Below are positions 1 through 8,067 of a stretch of DNA of 34,924 bases, in pieces; positions within the stretch are counted from its first letter, which is position 1; the number at the start of each line of letters is the position of its first letter. The position numbers and the translations under genes were made by a program. The stretch covers positions 1 through 34,924 of the forward strand of contig JAPUIA010000104.1 in assembly GCA_027297435.1 (NCBI GenBank), given 5' to 3'. Under the pieces are notes generated by a model, which saw only the letters and a list, made by a program, of their open reading frames with translations, was not told the origin of the DNA and did not search any database. The stretch is from Gammaproteobacteria bacterium (GTDB taxonomy: Bacteria; Pseudomonadota; Gammaproteobacteria; Pseudomonadales; Azotimanducaceae).

Positions 1-108
1 GCGCGAGCCGATGATCATCTTGTAACCTGCCTTCGACCAACGGATCGCCAAACCGGTGCCTAAATCACCGGTACCGCCCAGAATGGCGATGGTTTCCTTT
101 TCAGACAT
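1..108 (-). CDS. npdG: NADPH-dependent F420 reductase, N-terminal part (cut by window start)
   Basis: Only the first 36 codons are inside the window; the rest lies beyond base 1. The N-terminus carries a Rossmann dinucleotide-binding loop (ILGGTGDLGTGLA) followed by AGYKMIIGSR. This is the pattern of F420H2:NADP oxidoreductases, which move hydride between cofactor F420 and NADP in the cytoplasm. The start ATG at 108-106 is preceded by GAGGGA. The identification is supported by context: an LLM-type, probably F420-dependent oxidoreductase is transcribed divergently 147 bases away. A different NADP-binding reductase is possible because only the nucleotide-binding end is visible. Confidence 0.75.
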   Translation of the reverse strand, partial: MSEKETIAILGGTGDLGTGLAIRWSKAGYKMIIGSR

Positions 109-255
109 GCTGTCCCTCAAAAAAGTCGCGGATTATGCCCGTAATACAGGCTATAGCGCCACACTTTGGCAAGCCGGAGCGCGTGTGCATGATAGGTTAC
201 TAGAGGTGCCTTTTACCCTATTGTGGAGCTTTCTGGGATCACAAGGGAGTCGAAA
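109..255. promoter_or_regulatory. Divergent intergenic region between npdG and LLM oxidoreductase 1
   Basis: This 147-base gap must hold the promoters of both divergent genes. On the minus strand a CATAAT hexamer (132-137) sits 24 bases before the npdG start and could be a -10 box, but no convincing -35 accompanies it. On the plus strand TTGGCA (166-171) is followed after 17-18 bases by a weak ATGATA/TGATAG. AGGGAG just before 256 is the ribosome site of the plus-strand gene. Assignments are tentative. Confidence 0.25.
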
Positions 256-1170
256 ATGCGTATTGGTACGATGATTGGTGCGGACGGCGCGCAAGCCACG
301 CTTGACGATGTCATTGGTGTTGCAAAACGTGCGGAAGCGGCGGGTCTCGATAACGTCTGGCTCGCAAACATATTTTCCTTCGACGCAATATCCATGCTGG
401 CCTTGATGGGTCGCGAGACACAGCGAATCGGTCTCGGCACAGCGGTCACGCCTACCTATCCCCGGCATCCTACGGCCATTGCCCAACAAGCCATGACCAC
501 ACAGGCGGCGTGTGGTGGGCGCTTCACGTTGGGTGTGGGTCTATCGCACAAAATCGTCATCGAAGACATGCTGGGTTTTTCCTACGACAAACCGGCTCGT
601 CATATGCGCGAATATTTGAGCGTGCTGATGCCATTGATCAGGGGTGAGGCGGTCAATTTCGATGGGGACGAGTACCGTGTGCACGGCCTGACGATGGATG
701 TCCCCGGCTCGGAAAATCTCGACGTCGTCGTGGCTGCCTTGGGCCCGGTCATGCTGAAGATTGCCGGCGAGCTAGCCGACGGCACCAACACCTGGATGGT
801 CGGACCGAAGACCATGGAGACGCACATCATCAAACGTCTGTCGGACGCCGCGGACGCGGCGGGCAGACCGCAACCCAAGGTGGTGGGCGGTTACCCGGTG
901 ATCCTGACCAACAAACCGGATGAAGCGCGAGCCAAGATTGCCGAGGGCTTGACGATTTACGGGCAGTTGCCGAGCTATCGCGCCATGCTGGACCGTGAGG
1001 GTGTAGACGGTCCCGCCGACATTGCCATTGCGGGTGACGAAAACCTGCTGCGAGGCGAAATCAAACGGCTAGAAGACATGGGTGTGACGGATTTCAACGC
1101 CGCCATCATGGACGTGGAAGAGGGCGCCTACGACCGCACGCTGGAGTTTCTTGCTAGTCTGAAAGGTTAA
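256..1170 (+). CDS. LLM-class flavin/F420-dependent oxidoreductase 1
   Basis: A 304-residue luciferase-like monooxygenase-fold (TIM-barrel) oxidoreductase. Visible family marks are the N-terminal strand MRIGTMIG, AEAAGLDNVWLAN, the stretch TQRIGLGTAVTPTYPRHPTAIAQQ, GRFTLGVGLSH, and AGELADGTNTWMVGP near residue 185. The arrangement resembles the probable F420-dependent subfamily typified by Mycobacterium MSMEG_4879 (from memory). The ATG at 256 is chosen over an upstream in-frame start because AGGGAG lies six bases before it and the fold begins there. The substrate cannot be read from sequence. Divergent from a probable F420:NADP reductase, which would regenerate F420H2. Its stop TAA shares the palindrome TTAA (1167-1170) with the stop of the convergent gene. 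Use of FMN instead of F420 is not excluded. Confidence 0.85.
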   Translation: MRIGTMIGADGAQATLDDVIGVAKRAEAAGLDNVWLANIFSFDAISMLALMGRETQRIGLGTAVTPTYPRHPTAIAQQAMTTQAACGGRFTLGVGLSHKIVIEDMLGFSYDKPARHMREYLSVLMPLIRGEAVNFDGDEYRVHGLTMDVPGSENLDVVVAALGPVMLKIAGELADGTNTWMVGPKTMETHIIKRLSDAADAAGRPQPKVVGGYPVILTNKPDEARAKIAEGLTIYGQLPSYRAMLDREGVDGPADIAIAGDENLLRGEIKRLEDMGVTDFNAAIMDVEEGAYDRTLEFLASLKG

Positions 1171-1970
1171 CTCGCGGGTAGGTCGTCGCGGTACTTACGG
1201 CCTCGGTAGTCCGGATTGATCAAGCGTTTGGGGTGCAGGCCGTCGACGTAGCCCATGAAGCCGGGATCGTTGACACTGTAACCGAGTAGTTCTTGCACGC
1301 GTTCGCTGTAGCGCCCCGCGACGTCTGGCGGTGCCACTAGAGTCATGGTTTCCAACTGCCTAATCCACGGGGCGCAGTATTGGGGCGTGATACCGAGTCG
1401 GGTGCCGTCGGAGGTGTTTGCACCGCCGCGGTGGTAGAGGTTGCCGGAAAACACCATCACCGAACCCGCGGGCATCGTCACCTTGACGGCTTCTTCAGCC
1501 GACGGTTCGCGCGCTTGTTCCCAGCGGTGGCTGCCGGGAATCACCTCCGTCGCGCCGTTGTTCTCGGTGAAATCGTCGTAGGCCCAGATAGTGCTCATGC
1601 CCAGCAGCGGCCGCGGCAGGGGTAAGAAGGCGCCCCCAACGTCGTCTCGGTGAAAGCTTTGCGGCGTCTCGCCCGGATGCACTTTGATTGCCAGGGCCGA
1701 GGAGAGCAGATAGTTCTTGGCTAGAAATGCATCGACGATCGCGAGTGCGGTGGCGTGCTCCACGATTTCGGCCACGCTCGGTGCCTTGGCGAGCAGCGCA
1801 TACACCCGCTCCGAGCAGAAACCTTCGAAGTCGTTGCGGCCCATTTTCTGCTTCTGCAGGAAGGGCTCCAGCTCGGCTTTGGTCTGATCGACGACGCTTC
1901 CCGGCAACGCGCCTTCGATAATGACGTAGCCCTGTTCCTCAATGGCATCGATATAGGGTTGAACGTTCAT
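1167..1970 (-). CDS. Phytanoyl-CoA dioxygenase (PhyH) family protein
   Basis: A 267-residue Fe(II)/2-oxoglutarate-dependent dioxygenase. The facial triad is visible: H and D in SFHRDDVGG, the distal H in NLYHRGGANTS, with the 2-oxoglutarate-binding Arg in DGTRLGITPQY. The N-terminus (YIDAIEEQGYVIIEGAL) is typical of the family. Such enzymes hydroxylate small acids, amino acids or lipid-derived substrates; nothing here fixes the substrate. The start is uncertain: ATG at 1970 fits the family N-terminus, while an in-frame TTG at 1991 would add seven residues. The convergent upstream neighbour is an LLM oxidoreductase and the divergent one is an SDR, so a small catabolic unit is plausible. Confidence 0.85.
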   Translation of the reverse strand: MNVQPYIDAIEEQGYVIIEGALPGSVVDQTKAELEPFLQKQKMGRNDFEGFCSERVYALLAKAPSVAEIVEHATALAIVDAFLAKNYLLSSALAIKVHPGETPQSFHRDDVGGAFLPLPRPLLGMSTIWAYDDFTENNGATEVIPGSHRWEQAREPSAEEAVKVTMPAGSVMVFSGNLYHRGGANTSDGTRLGITPQYCAPWIRQLETMTLVAPPDVAGRYSERVQELLGYSVNDPGFMGYVDGLHPKRLINPDYRGRKYRDDLPAS

Positions 1971-2027
1971 CTCTGGCGATTGTAGCGCCAATCTTCATAA
2001 TGGGCGGCTTTTTATGGAGGAATGTGG

Positions 2028-2795
2028 ATGCGCAGTGTGGCGGGCAAGGTTGGGTGGATTACGGGCGCGGGCAGCGGTATCGGTGAAGGATCGGCCATCG
2101 CTCTAGCGAAGGCGGGGATGCGCCTCGTGCTTTCCGGACGTACGGTCGAGAAGCTCGAGGAGGTCGCCGCCAAGCTCGACGGCGAGGTGCTCATCGAACG
2201 ATTGGACGTCTCCGATAAACGGGCGGTGAACGATGTCGCCGGTCGCCTCATTGACAAGCTGGGCAGCGTCGATGTGCTGGTCAACAGCGCAGGCATCAAC
2301 GTGAAGCAGCGCAACTGGCACAACGTAACCTTGGAGGATTGGGACGATGTTATCCGCATCGATCTCGATGGCGCGTTTTATTGCGCCAAGGCGGTGTTGC
2401 CGACGATGATCGAGCAACGCGATGGGTTGATCGTGAACATCTCGTCGTGGGCCGGTAAACACGTGAGCGTCGTGACCGGGCCGGCCTATACCGCGGCGAA
2501 GCACGCGATGAATGCGATGAATGAGAGCATCAACATGGAAGCAGGCCTTTACGGGGTGCGTGCCTGCGCGATCTGTCCGGGCGAGGTGGCGACTCCGATT
2601 CTCGACAACCGGCCGATAGCCGTCACGGATGAAGACCGTGCGAAGATGGTGCAGTCAGAGGACTGTGGTGACATAGTCCGGTTTCTCGCTGAGCTGCCAA
2701 GCCATGTCTGCATCAACGACCTGACGGTAAGCCCAACCTGGAATCGGGGCTACGTCATACAGGCCGAACGCATGTTGGGAGCAACTAGCCGTTGA
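2028..2795 (+). CDS. SDR family NAD(P)-dependent oxidoreductase
   Basis: A 255-residue classical short-chain dehydrogenase/reductase. TGAGSGIG (residues 12-19) binds the nucleotide, NSAG (86-89) is the structural motif, and Ser139/140 with Tyr154-x-x-x-Lys158 form the catalytic set. After the coenzyme loop the residue pattern (LSGRTVEKLEE) carries an Arg, suggesting a preference for NADP(H). The start at 2028 is chosen because GGAGG (2016-2020) lies seven bases before it; another ATG at 2022 is only one base from the Shine-Dalgarno. The 3' end overlaps the convergent LLM gene by 11 bases. The substrate is unknown; next to a PhyH oxygenase and LLM enzymes it probably oxidises or reduces an alcohol/ketone in a catabolic route. 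Confidence 0.9.
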   Translation: MRSVAGKVGWITGAGSGIGEGSAIALAKAGMRLVLSGRTVEKLEEVAAKLDGEVLIERLDVSDKRAVNDVAGRLIDKLGSVDVLVNSAGINVKQRNWHNVTLEDWDDVIRIDLDGAFYCAKAVLPTMIEQRDGLIVNISSWAGKHVSVVTGPAYTAAKHAMNAMNESINMEAGLYGVRACAICPGEVATPILDNRPIAVTDEDRAKMVQSEDCGDIVRFLAELPSHVCINDLTVSPTWNRGYVIQAERMLGATSR

Positions 2796-3711
2796 GGTTG
2801 GCGATTTCCGGCAGCACCCGATCGATCAAACGCTTGGTTTGATCGATCATGTCAGCCGTACCGCTGGCGATGGGTCGCAGCACGAACTTATGTACGCCGG
2901 CCTTCAAGAATCGATCTAAGAGCCGCATGATGTCCGGCGTATCGCCCACCGCGACGAAGCCTTCCGGCCGCTTGCCGAGCCGTTTGGTCAGCAGATCCAG
3001 GTAACGAACGACGATGGGTTCGTCTGGGCTGCCGAAGCGGAAACCGAAGCCTGCACCGTAGTGATCTTCATCGATGGTGCGATCGAAGTCTTGCGTGCGA
3101 GCCTTTATCGCGGCGATGACCGGAGCCACCTCTTCCGGCGATTCGATACCGGCCTGCCAGCCGGTTCCCCATTTGGCGGTCCGTTTGATGGCTTGTTCGG
3201 CCGAGCCGCCCACCCACAACGGCAGCGGTCGTTGTATCGGTTTCGGTGCGATACTTGCCTCATTGAGCTGATAATATTCGCCATGCATCGTCACCTGTTC
3301 CTCGGACCAGAGCCGCGACAAAATCTCGAGACCTTCTTCGCTGCGTTTGCCGCGACCCTTGGTGGGTGTCCCGGTCGCCACATAGTCGCGGGAACGGGCG
3401 CTGCCAACGCCGAATGCCGGCAGCAGCCGCCCCTCGCTCAAGACATCGATGGTTGCGCACGCTTTGGCCGTCACAACCGGGTCTCGCAAGCCGAGGCTTG
3501 CGACGTTCATGCCGAACTTGAGACGCTTGGTGCCACCGGCGAGAGCCGCCATCACGCTCATACATTCGAGGTTGTTGTCGCCGCCGATGATGCGGTCGCT
3601 CTGCCAGAGCGAGTCGACCCCTCCGTTGTCGCAAACATCCACCCAGCGCCAGAAACCTCGTGCGTCTTCAAAGGGGAAGTTGGCGATGCCCAACCCTGCG
3701 CTGATCGTCAC
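2785..3711 (-). CDS. LLM-class flavin/F420-dependent oxidoreductase 2
   Basis: A 308-residue TIM-barrel LLM oxidoreductase. The VDSLWQSDRI, AGGTKRLKFGMNVASLGLRDPVVTAK-type core, SEGRLLPAFGVGSA, and GGSAEQAIKRTAKWGTGW segments are diagnostic. The start is GTG (3711-3709), and the GTGA tetranucleotide also contains the stop of the upstream permease gene. GAGG lies just before it, so translation is probably coupled to the oligopeptide-type permease. It differs from the other two LLM proteins in the window in its N-terminus and C-terminal region, so it is a separate subfamily and not a tandem copy. The reaction is unknown; co-expression with a peptide-type importer suggests that it acts on an imported compound. 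Confidence 0.85.
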   Translation of the reverse strand: MTISAGLGIANFPFEDARGFWRWVDVCDNGGVDSLWQSDRIIGGDNNLECMSVMAALAGGTKRLKFGMNVASLGLRDPVVTAKACATIDVLSEGRLLPAFGVGSARSRDYVATGTPTKGRGKRSEEGLEILSRLWSEEQVTMHGEYYQLNEASIAPKPIQRPLPLWVGGSAEQAIKRTAKWGTGWQAGIESPEEVAPVIAAIKARTQDFDRTIDEDHYGAGFGFRFGSPDEPIVVRYLDLLTKRLGKRPEGFVAVGDTPDIMRLLDRFLKAGVHKFVLRPIASGTADMIDQTKRLIDRVLPEIANLNG

Positions 3712-4568
3712 GATGCACTTACCTCTCTATGCGTTCTACTCGTCGCCCGTTCCATCTCATCTCTAAACCGATCGCCCAACATGTTGCAACACCACACGGT
3801 CAGCGCGAGAAACAGGGCTGGAAAAACCAGTGTCCAGGGCGAACTCTGCATGGATTGAGTGCCATCGGCAATGAGCACTCCCCAACTGGTGTCGGGTTCC
3901 TGTACACCCAGTCCCAGAAAACTAATGAAACTCTCCGCCAATATAACCCCGGGAACGGTGAGCGTGGCGTAGACCAAGGCGGGGCCGATTACGTTCGGGA
4001 TCACATGACGCAGCACGATCAACCAAGTCGGCAAGCCCAATATGCGCGCCGAATCGATGAATAACGCCTCTCTGACACGTAACGTCTGGCCGCGTACGAT
4101 GCGCGCAAGATCCAACCAGAAGATGGCGCCCAAGCCCACGAACAACAGGTACGGATTGCGGCCGAACACCACCACCAGAAGAATGACGACCAGGACGAAC
4201 GGCAGGGCGTAAAGCGTGTCGACGATGCGCATCATGATCTGATCGGCGCGTCCGCCGAGGTAGCCGGCCAGCGCCCCCCATGGGATGCCGATCACGACGC
4301 TTACCAGCGTTGCGACGATCGCGATACTCAACGATACCCGGGCACCGATCAAGGTTCGGACGAATAGGTCGCGCCCGATGAGATCCGTCCCAAACCAATG
4401 GCTGAGGCTTGGCGCGGTTTCTAACGCCTGCCAGTCGACTTCTTCGGGGTCCCACGCAATGAGCGTCGGCCCCGCCAGCGCAAGGATGACGACTGCGAGT
4501 AATGCAATCGAGCAGAACCGTGCGAGGCTGGACCCGGTGAACGCGATTTTCAGGGTGATCAACAGCAT
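3708..4568 (-). CDS. oppC: Peptide/nickel-type ABC transporter permease (OppC/DppC)
   Basis: A 286-residue inner-membrane permease. It has an N-terminal membrane segment, a periplasmic stretch ending in HWFGTDLIGRDLFVRTLIGARVSL (the OppC/DppC signature), then about five membrane segments. The cytoplasmic coupling (EAA-type) loop is visible as ARILGLPTWLIVLRHVIPNVIGP. It starts directly after the stop of the OppB-type gene (TGA then ATG, no gap) and ends in a four-base overlap with the LLM gene. It forms the transmembrane pore with the neighbouring permease for uptake of oligopeptides or similar solutes. The exact substrate (Opp, Dpp or another) cannot be distinguished. Confidence 0.92.
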   Translation of the reverse strand: MLLITLKIAFTGSSLARFCSIALLAVVILALAGPTLIAWDPEEVDWQALETAPSLSHWFGTDLIGRDLFVRTLIGARVSLSIAIVATLVSVVIGIPWGALAGYLGGRADQIMMRIVDTLYALPFVLVVILLVVVFGRNPYLLFVGLGAIFWLDLARIVRGQTLRVREALFIDSARILGLPTWLIVLRHVIPNVIGPALVYATLTVPGVILAESFISFLGLGVQEPDTSWGVLIADGTQSMQSSPWTLVFPALFLALTVWCCNMLGDRFRDEMERATSRTHREVSAS

Positions 4569-5489
4569 TCAGCCGCTCAGGCGTATGCGCGGGTCGAGCC
4601 GTGCGTAGGTTGAATCGACGAGCAGGTTAAAGAGCAGAATCATTCCTGCGTAGACCACGACGACGCCCATGACCAACGTGTAATCGCGATTGAGCGCACC
4701 CTGCACGAAGTACCGACCGATGCCGGGCAGGTCGAAAACCTGCTCGACCACCACAGAGCCGGTCAACAATGCCGCTGCGGCGGGGCCGAGGTAGGACAGA
4801 ACCGGCAACAGCGCTATCGGAAGGATATGGCGGCGCACGATGCGGTGCATCGGCAGACCTTTGGACCGGGCCGTTCGAACGTGGGGTTCGGACAACGTTT
4901 CTGCCACGCTGCCTCGGGTCAGTCGTGCGATGGCCGCGGCAAACGGTAAGCAAAGCGCAAGTGGTGGCAGCACGTAGTGTCGCCAACTACCGATGCCGCC
5001 CGCCGGCAACCAGTTGAGGGTTACGCTGAATAACAATATGGCCAACGGGGCGACGATGATAGTCGGCATTGCTATCCCGATATTGGTTACGCCCATCACC
5101 ACTATATCGGCGCGCGAACCGGGCCGCAGGCCGGCGGTTAGGCCGGCGCTCACCCCAGCCAGAACGGCGAATAGCAGGGCAAGCCCGCCGATGGTCAAGC
5201 TGACGGGAAGGCCGGAGACGACGAGTTCGTTGACGGTGAAATCCTTCTGACGAAACGACGGCCCCAAGTCGCCGCTCAATAGCATGGACAGATAGTCGAC
5301 GTACTGCTGGGCCAGTGGCTTGTCGAGGTTGTACGCCGCATTCAAATTGGCTTCTACCTCGGGCGGCAGTCGACGTTCGCCGTCGAATGGGCCACCCGGC
5401 GCCAACCGCATGAGAAAAAACACCAGCGTCACGATCACCCAGAACGTGATCAGGCTATAGCCCAGCCGCGCGGCGAGATAGCGTGCCAT
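4569..5489 (-). CDS. oppB: Peptide/nickel-type ABC transporter permease (OppB/DppB)
   Basis: A 306-residue permease of the OppB/DppB family. The N-terminus has the first membrane helix ending in FFLMRLAPGGPFDGE, a hallmark of the family, followed by the periplasmic YNLDKPLAQQYVDYL segment and the membrane-spanning domain. The coupling loop RTARSKGLPMHRIVRRHILP is near residue 210. The family usual length is about 300-340, so it is complete. It lies nine bases after the solute-binding protein gene and abuts the OppC-type gene, so all are one transcript. No ATPase gene (OppD/OppF) is present in the unit. Confidence 0.92.
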   Translation of the reverse strand: MARYLAARLGYSLITFWVIVTLVFFLMRLAPGGPFDGERRLPPEVEANLNAAYNLDKPLAQQYVDYLSMLLSGDLGPSFRQKDFTVNELVVSGLPVSLTIGGLALLFAVLAGVSAGLTAGLRPGSRADIVVMGVTNIGIAMPTIIVAPLAILLFSVTLNWLPAGGIGSWRHYVLPPLALCLPFAAAIARLTRGSVAETLSEPHVRTARSKGLPMHRIVRRHILPIALLPVLSYLGPAAAALLTGSVVVEQVFDLPGIGRYFVQGALNRDYTLVMGVVVVYAGMILLFNLLVDSTYARLDPRIRLSG

Positions 5490-5498
5490 CGGCTGCGC

Positions 5499-7061
5499 TC
5501 AACGCCAGTTGAGGAAACGCGCGGGGTGCACGTCGCGTGGGTTTTCATGCCAACCCTGCAGACGCGGGTCGACCAGGCGGCGAATCATCACGCGATAGAG
5601 TGGGATCACGGGATACTCCGGCAACACGAGCCGTTCGGCTTCGCGCAAGATAGCATTGCGCGTAGCGAGGTCCGCCTCTCTTCGCGCCCTCGCCATGAGG
5701 TCGTCGTACGCGGCATTGTGGTAGCGCCCGTAGTTGACGTTGCCGGTATCGGACACGAGCAGCCCCAAGTAGTGTTCTGCGTTGTTTTCGCCGAACCAAC
5801 CGGCTTGCGCGACTTGGAAATCGTTCTGCCGCAAGTCAGCGAAATGGACCTTCAGCTCTGACTGGTGCAACTGAGTCTCGACGCCGATGCGTTTCCAGAA
5901 CGCCGCAATGGCAAGGCTCGAGCGTTTGGCTTCGGTGCCGCTCACGTATCGCAGCGTTAGGTTGAGCGGATTGGCTTCATCGAAACCGGCGGCCGCCAGC
6001 AGTTGAAGGGCCTTGGCGATGCGTTCTGCTTGGGACATCGTCCCGTTGGGCAGGGCAACAGGTTGGTATTGGTCAACGATTTCGGGGACGAAACTCGGGT
6101 TCGGCTGGTTCCCGGAACGCTGCACTTGATCGGTCAAAACCCGGCGGTCGATCATCATCGCGAGCGCTTGACGGACACCCACATCCGAAAACGGTGCGGT
6201 CGTTGTGTTGAACACTAAGTAGACGATCGAGAGCAGTGGCGATAGCCGCAGCCGGTCCCCCATGTTGGCCTTGATCCAGTCCAGTTCGCCTGCCGGAAAG
6301 TTGCCGACGGCATGCACCTCCCCGGTACGAAATCGGTTGTACGCCGATTGCTCGTTGGCCAACGGATGGTAGACGACGGTTTCTATGGCGGCGGGGGCAT
6401 GGAAAAGTTCGTTGCGGATGAGACGGACGTGGGATTGCGGCTGCCAATCGGCCAGCGCGTAGGCGCCATTCGAGACCCAGTGCTCCGGCTTGATCCAGTT
6501 ATCACCGACTTTTTCAATCACGTGTCGCGGTACCGGGTGGCCGGTCGGGTAGAGCAATCGTTCGGGTAGGTAGGGATAGGGTTTGCCGAGTTTGAGCACT
6601 AGCTCGCGCGCGTTCGTTGCCTGAACGCCCAGCGCCGACGTTGGCAGGCGGCCGGCGTTGACTGCCTCGGCGTTCTCCAACATATACATGAAGTACGCGA
6701 GGCTTGCAGCAGTATCGGGGTCTAACAAACGCCTAAACGCGAAGACGAAGTCGTATGCAGTCAATGGTCGACCGTCGGACCATTGCAATCCTTCACGCAA
6801 CTGAAAGGTCCACGTCAGGCCGTCATCGCTGACGTCCCAACTTGCCGCCGAACCCGGGACCGTTTCGCCAGTCGCATTGAACGTGGTCAAGCCCATGAAG
6901 AGATCAGTAAGAATGGTCTCTTCGAGCCTCAGATTGTAGCGGTGGGGGTCGAGCGTCTCGGGTTCCCCGGCGTTGCCGATGTGCAAGGTCTGCGCCGAGA
7001 GATACGGGCCCGCAAAGTACGGGCCAGCGAGGATCAGTAGGCCAGCTAAACAAGTCTTCAT
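5499..7061 (-). CDS. oppA: Peptide-type ABC transporter substrate-binding protein (OppA family)
   Basis: A 520-residue periplasmic solute-binding protein of family 5. A signal peptide is visible (MKTC, then a hydrophobic stretch ending ...YLSAQ before TLHIGNAGEPETLDP). GEPETLDPHRYN, WSDGRPLTAYDFVFAFRRLLDP and SNGAYALADWQPQ are typical of OppA. There is no lipobox, so it is probably free in the periplasm. The ATG at 7061 is preferred because AAGG lies eight bases upstream and the signal peptide begins there; an in-frame ATG at 7097 would add a charged 12-residue extension. It is the first gene of the oppA-oppB-oppC-LLM 2 unit. The ligand is unknown: peptides are usual for the family, but nickel, murein peptides or sugars are also bound by relatives. 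Confidence 0.9.
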   Translation of the reverse strand: MKTCLAGLLILAGPYFAGPYLSAQTLHIGNAGEPETLDPHRYNLRLEETILTDLFMGLTTFNATGETVPGSAASWDVSDDGLTWTFQLREGLQWSDGRPLTAYDFVFAFRRLLDPDTAASLAYFMYMLENAEAVNAGRLPTSALGVQATNARELVLKLGKPYPYLPERLLYPTGHPVPRHVIEKVGDNWIKPEHWVSNGAYALADWQPQSHVRLIRNELFHAPAAIETVVYHPLANEQSAYNRFRTGEVHAVGNFPAGELDWIKANMGDRLRLSPLLSIVYLVFNTTTAPFSDVGVRQALAMMIDRRVLTDQVQRSGNQPNPSFVPEIVDQYQPVALPNGTMSQAERIAKALQLLAAAGFDEANPLNLTLRYVSGTEAKRSSLAIAAFWKRIGVETQLHQSELKVHFADLRQNDFQVAQAGWFGENNAEHYLGLLVSDTGNVNYGRYHNAAYDDLMARARREADLATRNAILREAERLVLPEYPVIPLYRVMIRRLVDPRLQGWHENPRDVHPARFLNWR

Positions 7062-7083
7062 GACGTGGACCTTACTCAATCGG

Positions 7084-7110
7084 TTGATGGCTTTCAAAAT
7101 CTACTAGAAT
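7084..7110 (+). promoter_or_regulatory. Possible promoter of glk
   Basis: TTGATG (7084-7089) and TAGAAT (7105-7110) are separated by 15 bases, shorter than the ideal 17. The predicted start of transcription would fall at or next to the glk ATG at 7117, and no Shine-Dalgarno is visible, so the message could be leaderless. This is weak evidence from two hexamers in a 55-base divergent gap. Confidence 0.25.
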
Positions 7111-7116
7111 GCCCGC

Positions 7117-8067
7117 ATGAGCGATCGCTACCTGGTTGGGGACATTGGTGCCACCAACGCGCGCTTCGCATTGGGCAGCGCGACCGGTGTCGGCACGACG
7201 ACGACGCTCGCGACGGGCGAGTTCGGGTCGGCAACGGAGCTGATCGACGCAGCCTGCCACCGTCTCGGTATCGAGCGGTTCGACGAGGTCTGTCTTGCGA
7301 TCGCTGGGCGGGTGAGTGGCGGGGTTGCAGAGATTACCAACGGTAGCCTGCACTTCGCAGAGGCTGAGATCGCAAAGCATTTGGACTGCGACGTGCGCAT
7401 CGTCAATGATTTTTTTGCACTGGCTCATGCGGTTCCGATTGCAACCGCGCTGGCGGAGATTGGTGGGCGGCCGTCGGCCGACGGCGTCAAAGCGCTGCTG
7501 GGGCCGGGATCGGGCCTAGGCATGAGCGTGCTGGTACCTCAGGATCACGGTTGGTTGGTGGTGCCGTCGGAAGGCGGCCATGCCGATCTGGCACCGGGCT
7601 CGCCTCTGGAGCGCGAAATACTCGGTGTGTTGCAGCAGCAGCATGGCCACGTTTGTTGGGAGACCGTGTTGTCGGGCCCCGGGTTGGTGAATCTGTATCA
7701 AGCGGTGGCCACCGTCTGGGGCGGATCGTGGGACGGCTCCGACGAGCCTCTCACTGCTGAACAGATCACCGGGCGTGGTGTCACGGTTGAGGATCCCGTG
7801 TGCCACCAAACGTTGGAGATCTTTTTCGGTCTGCTCGGTAGTGCGGCCGGTAATTTGGCGGTCACCGTGTGCGCGACCGGGGGTGTATACATCGGTGGCG
7901 GTATCGTGCCGGGCTTGTCGGAGTTTGCGAAGCAGAGCGCCCTCAGGCGCCGCTTCGAGGAGCGCGGCGCGCTCACGGAAATGGTGCGATCCATACCCTT
8001 GTACGTCATCCTGGATGAAGCGCCGGGCCTACTTGGCGCGCTGCAATACCTCATGCACGGGCGCTGA
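7117..8067 (+). CDS. glk: Glucokinase
   Basis: A 316-residue ATP-dependent glucokinase of the proteobacterial Glk family (about 320 residues, so full length). DIGATNARFAL (residues 9-19) is the phosphate-binding loop and VNDFFALAHAVP carries the catalytic Asp. VPSEGGHADLAP and ETVLSGPGLVNLY are characteristic Glk segments, and GGVYIGGGIVPG is the second nucleotide-binding motif. It phosphorylates glucose to glucose-6-phosphate in the cytoplasm. No sugar transport or glycolysis neighbours are present. The 3' end runs 39 bases into the convergent cfa gene, so the two coding regions share DNA on opposite strands. Confidence 0.93.
   Translation: MSDRYLVGDIGATNARFALGSATGVGTTTTLATGEFGSATELIDAACHRLGIERFDEVCLAIAGRVSGGVAEITNGSLHFAEAEIAKHLDCDVRIVNDFFALAHAVPIATALAEIGGRPSADGVKALLGPGSGLGMSVLVPQDHGWLVVPSEGGHADLAPGSPLEREILGVLQQQHGHVCWETVLSGPGLVNLYQAVATVWGGSWDGSDEPLTAEQITGRGVTVEDPVCHQTLEIFFGLLGSAAGNLAVTVCATGGVYIGGGIVPGLSEFAKQSALRRRFEERGALTEMVRSIPLYVILDEAPGLLGALQYLMHGR

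Noticed and set aside
3061-3858. A 265-residue plus-strand open frame
   Set aside because: It is antisense to LLM oxidoreductase 2 and the end of oppC, both with clear family motifs; its translation is low-complexity and family-free.
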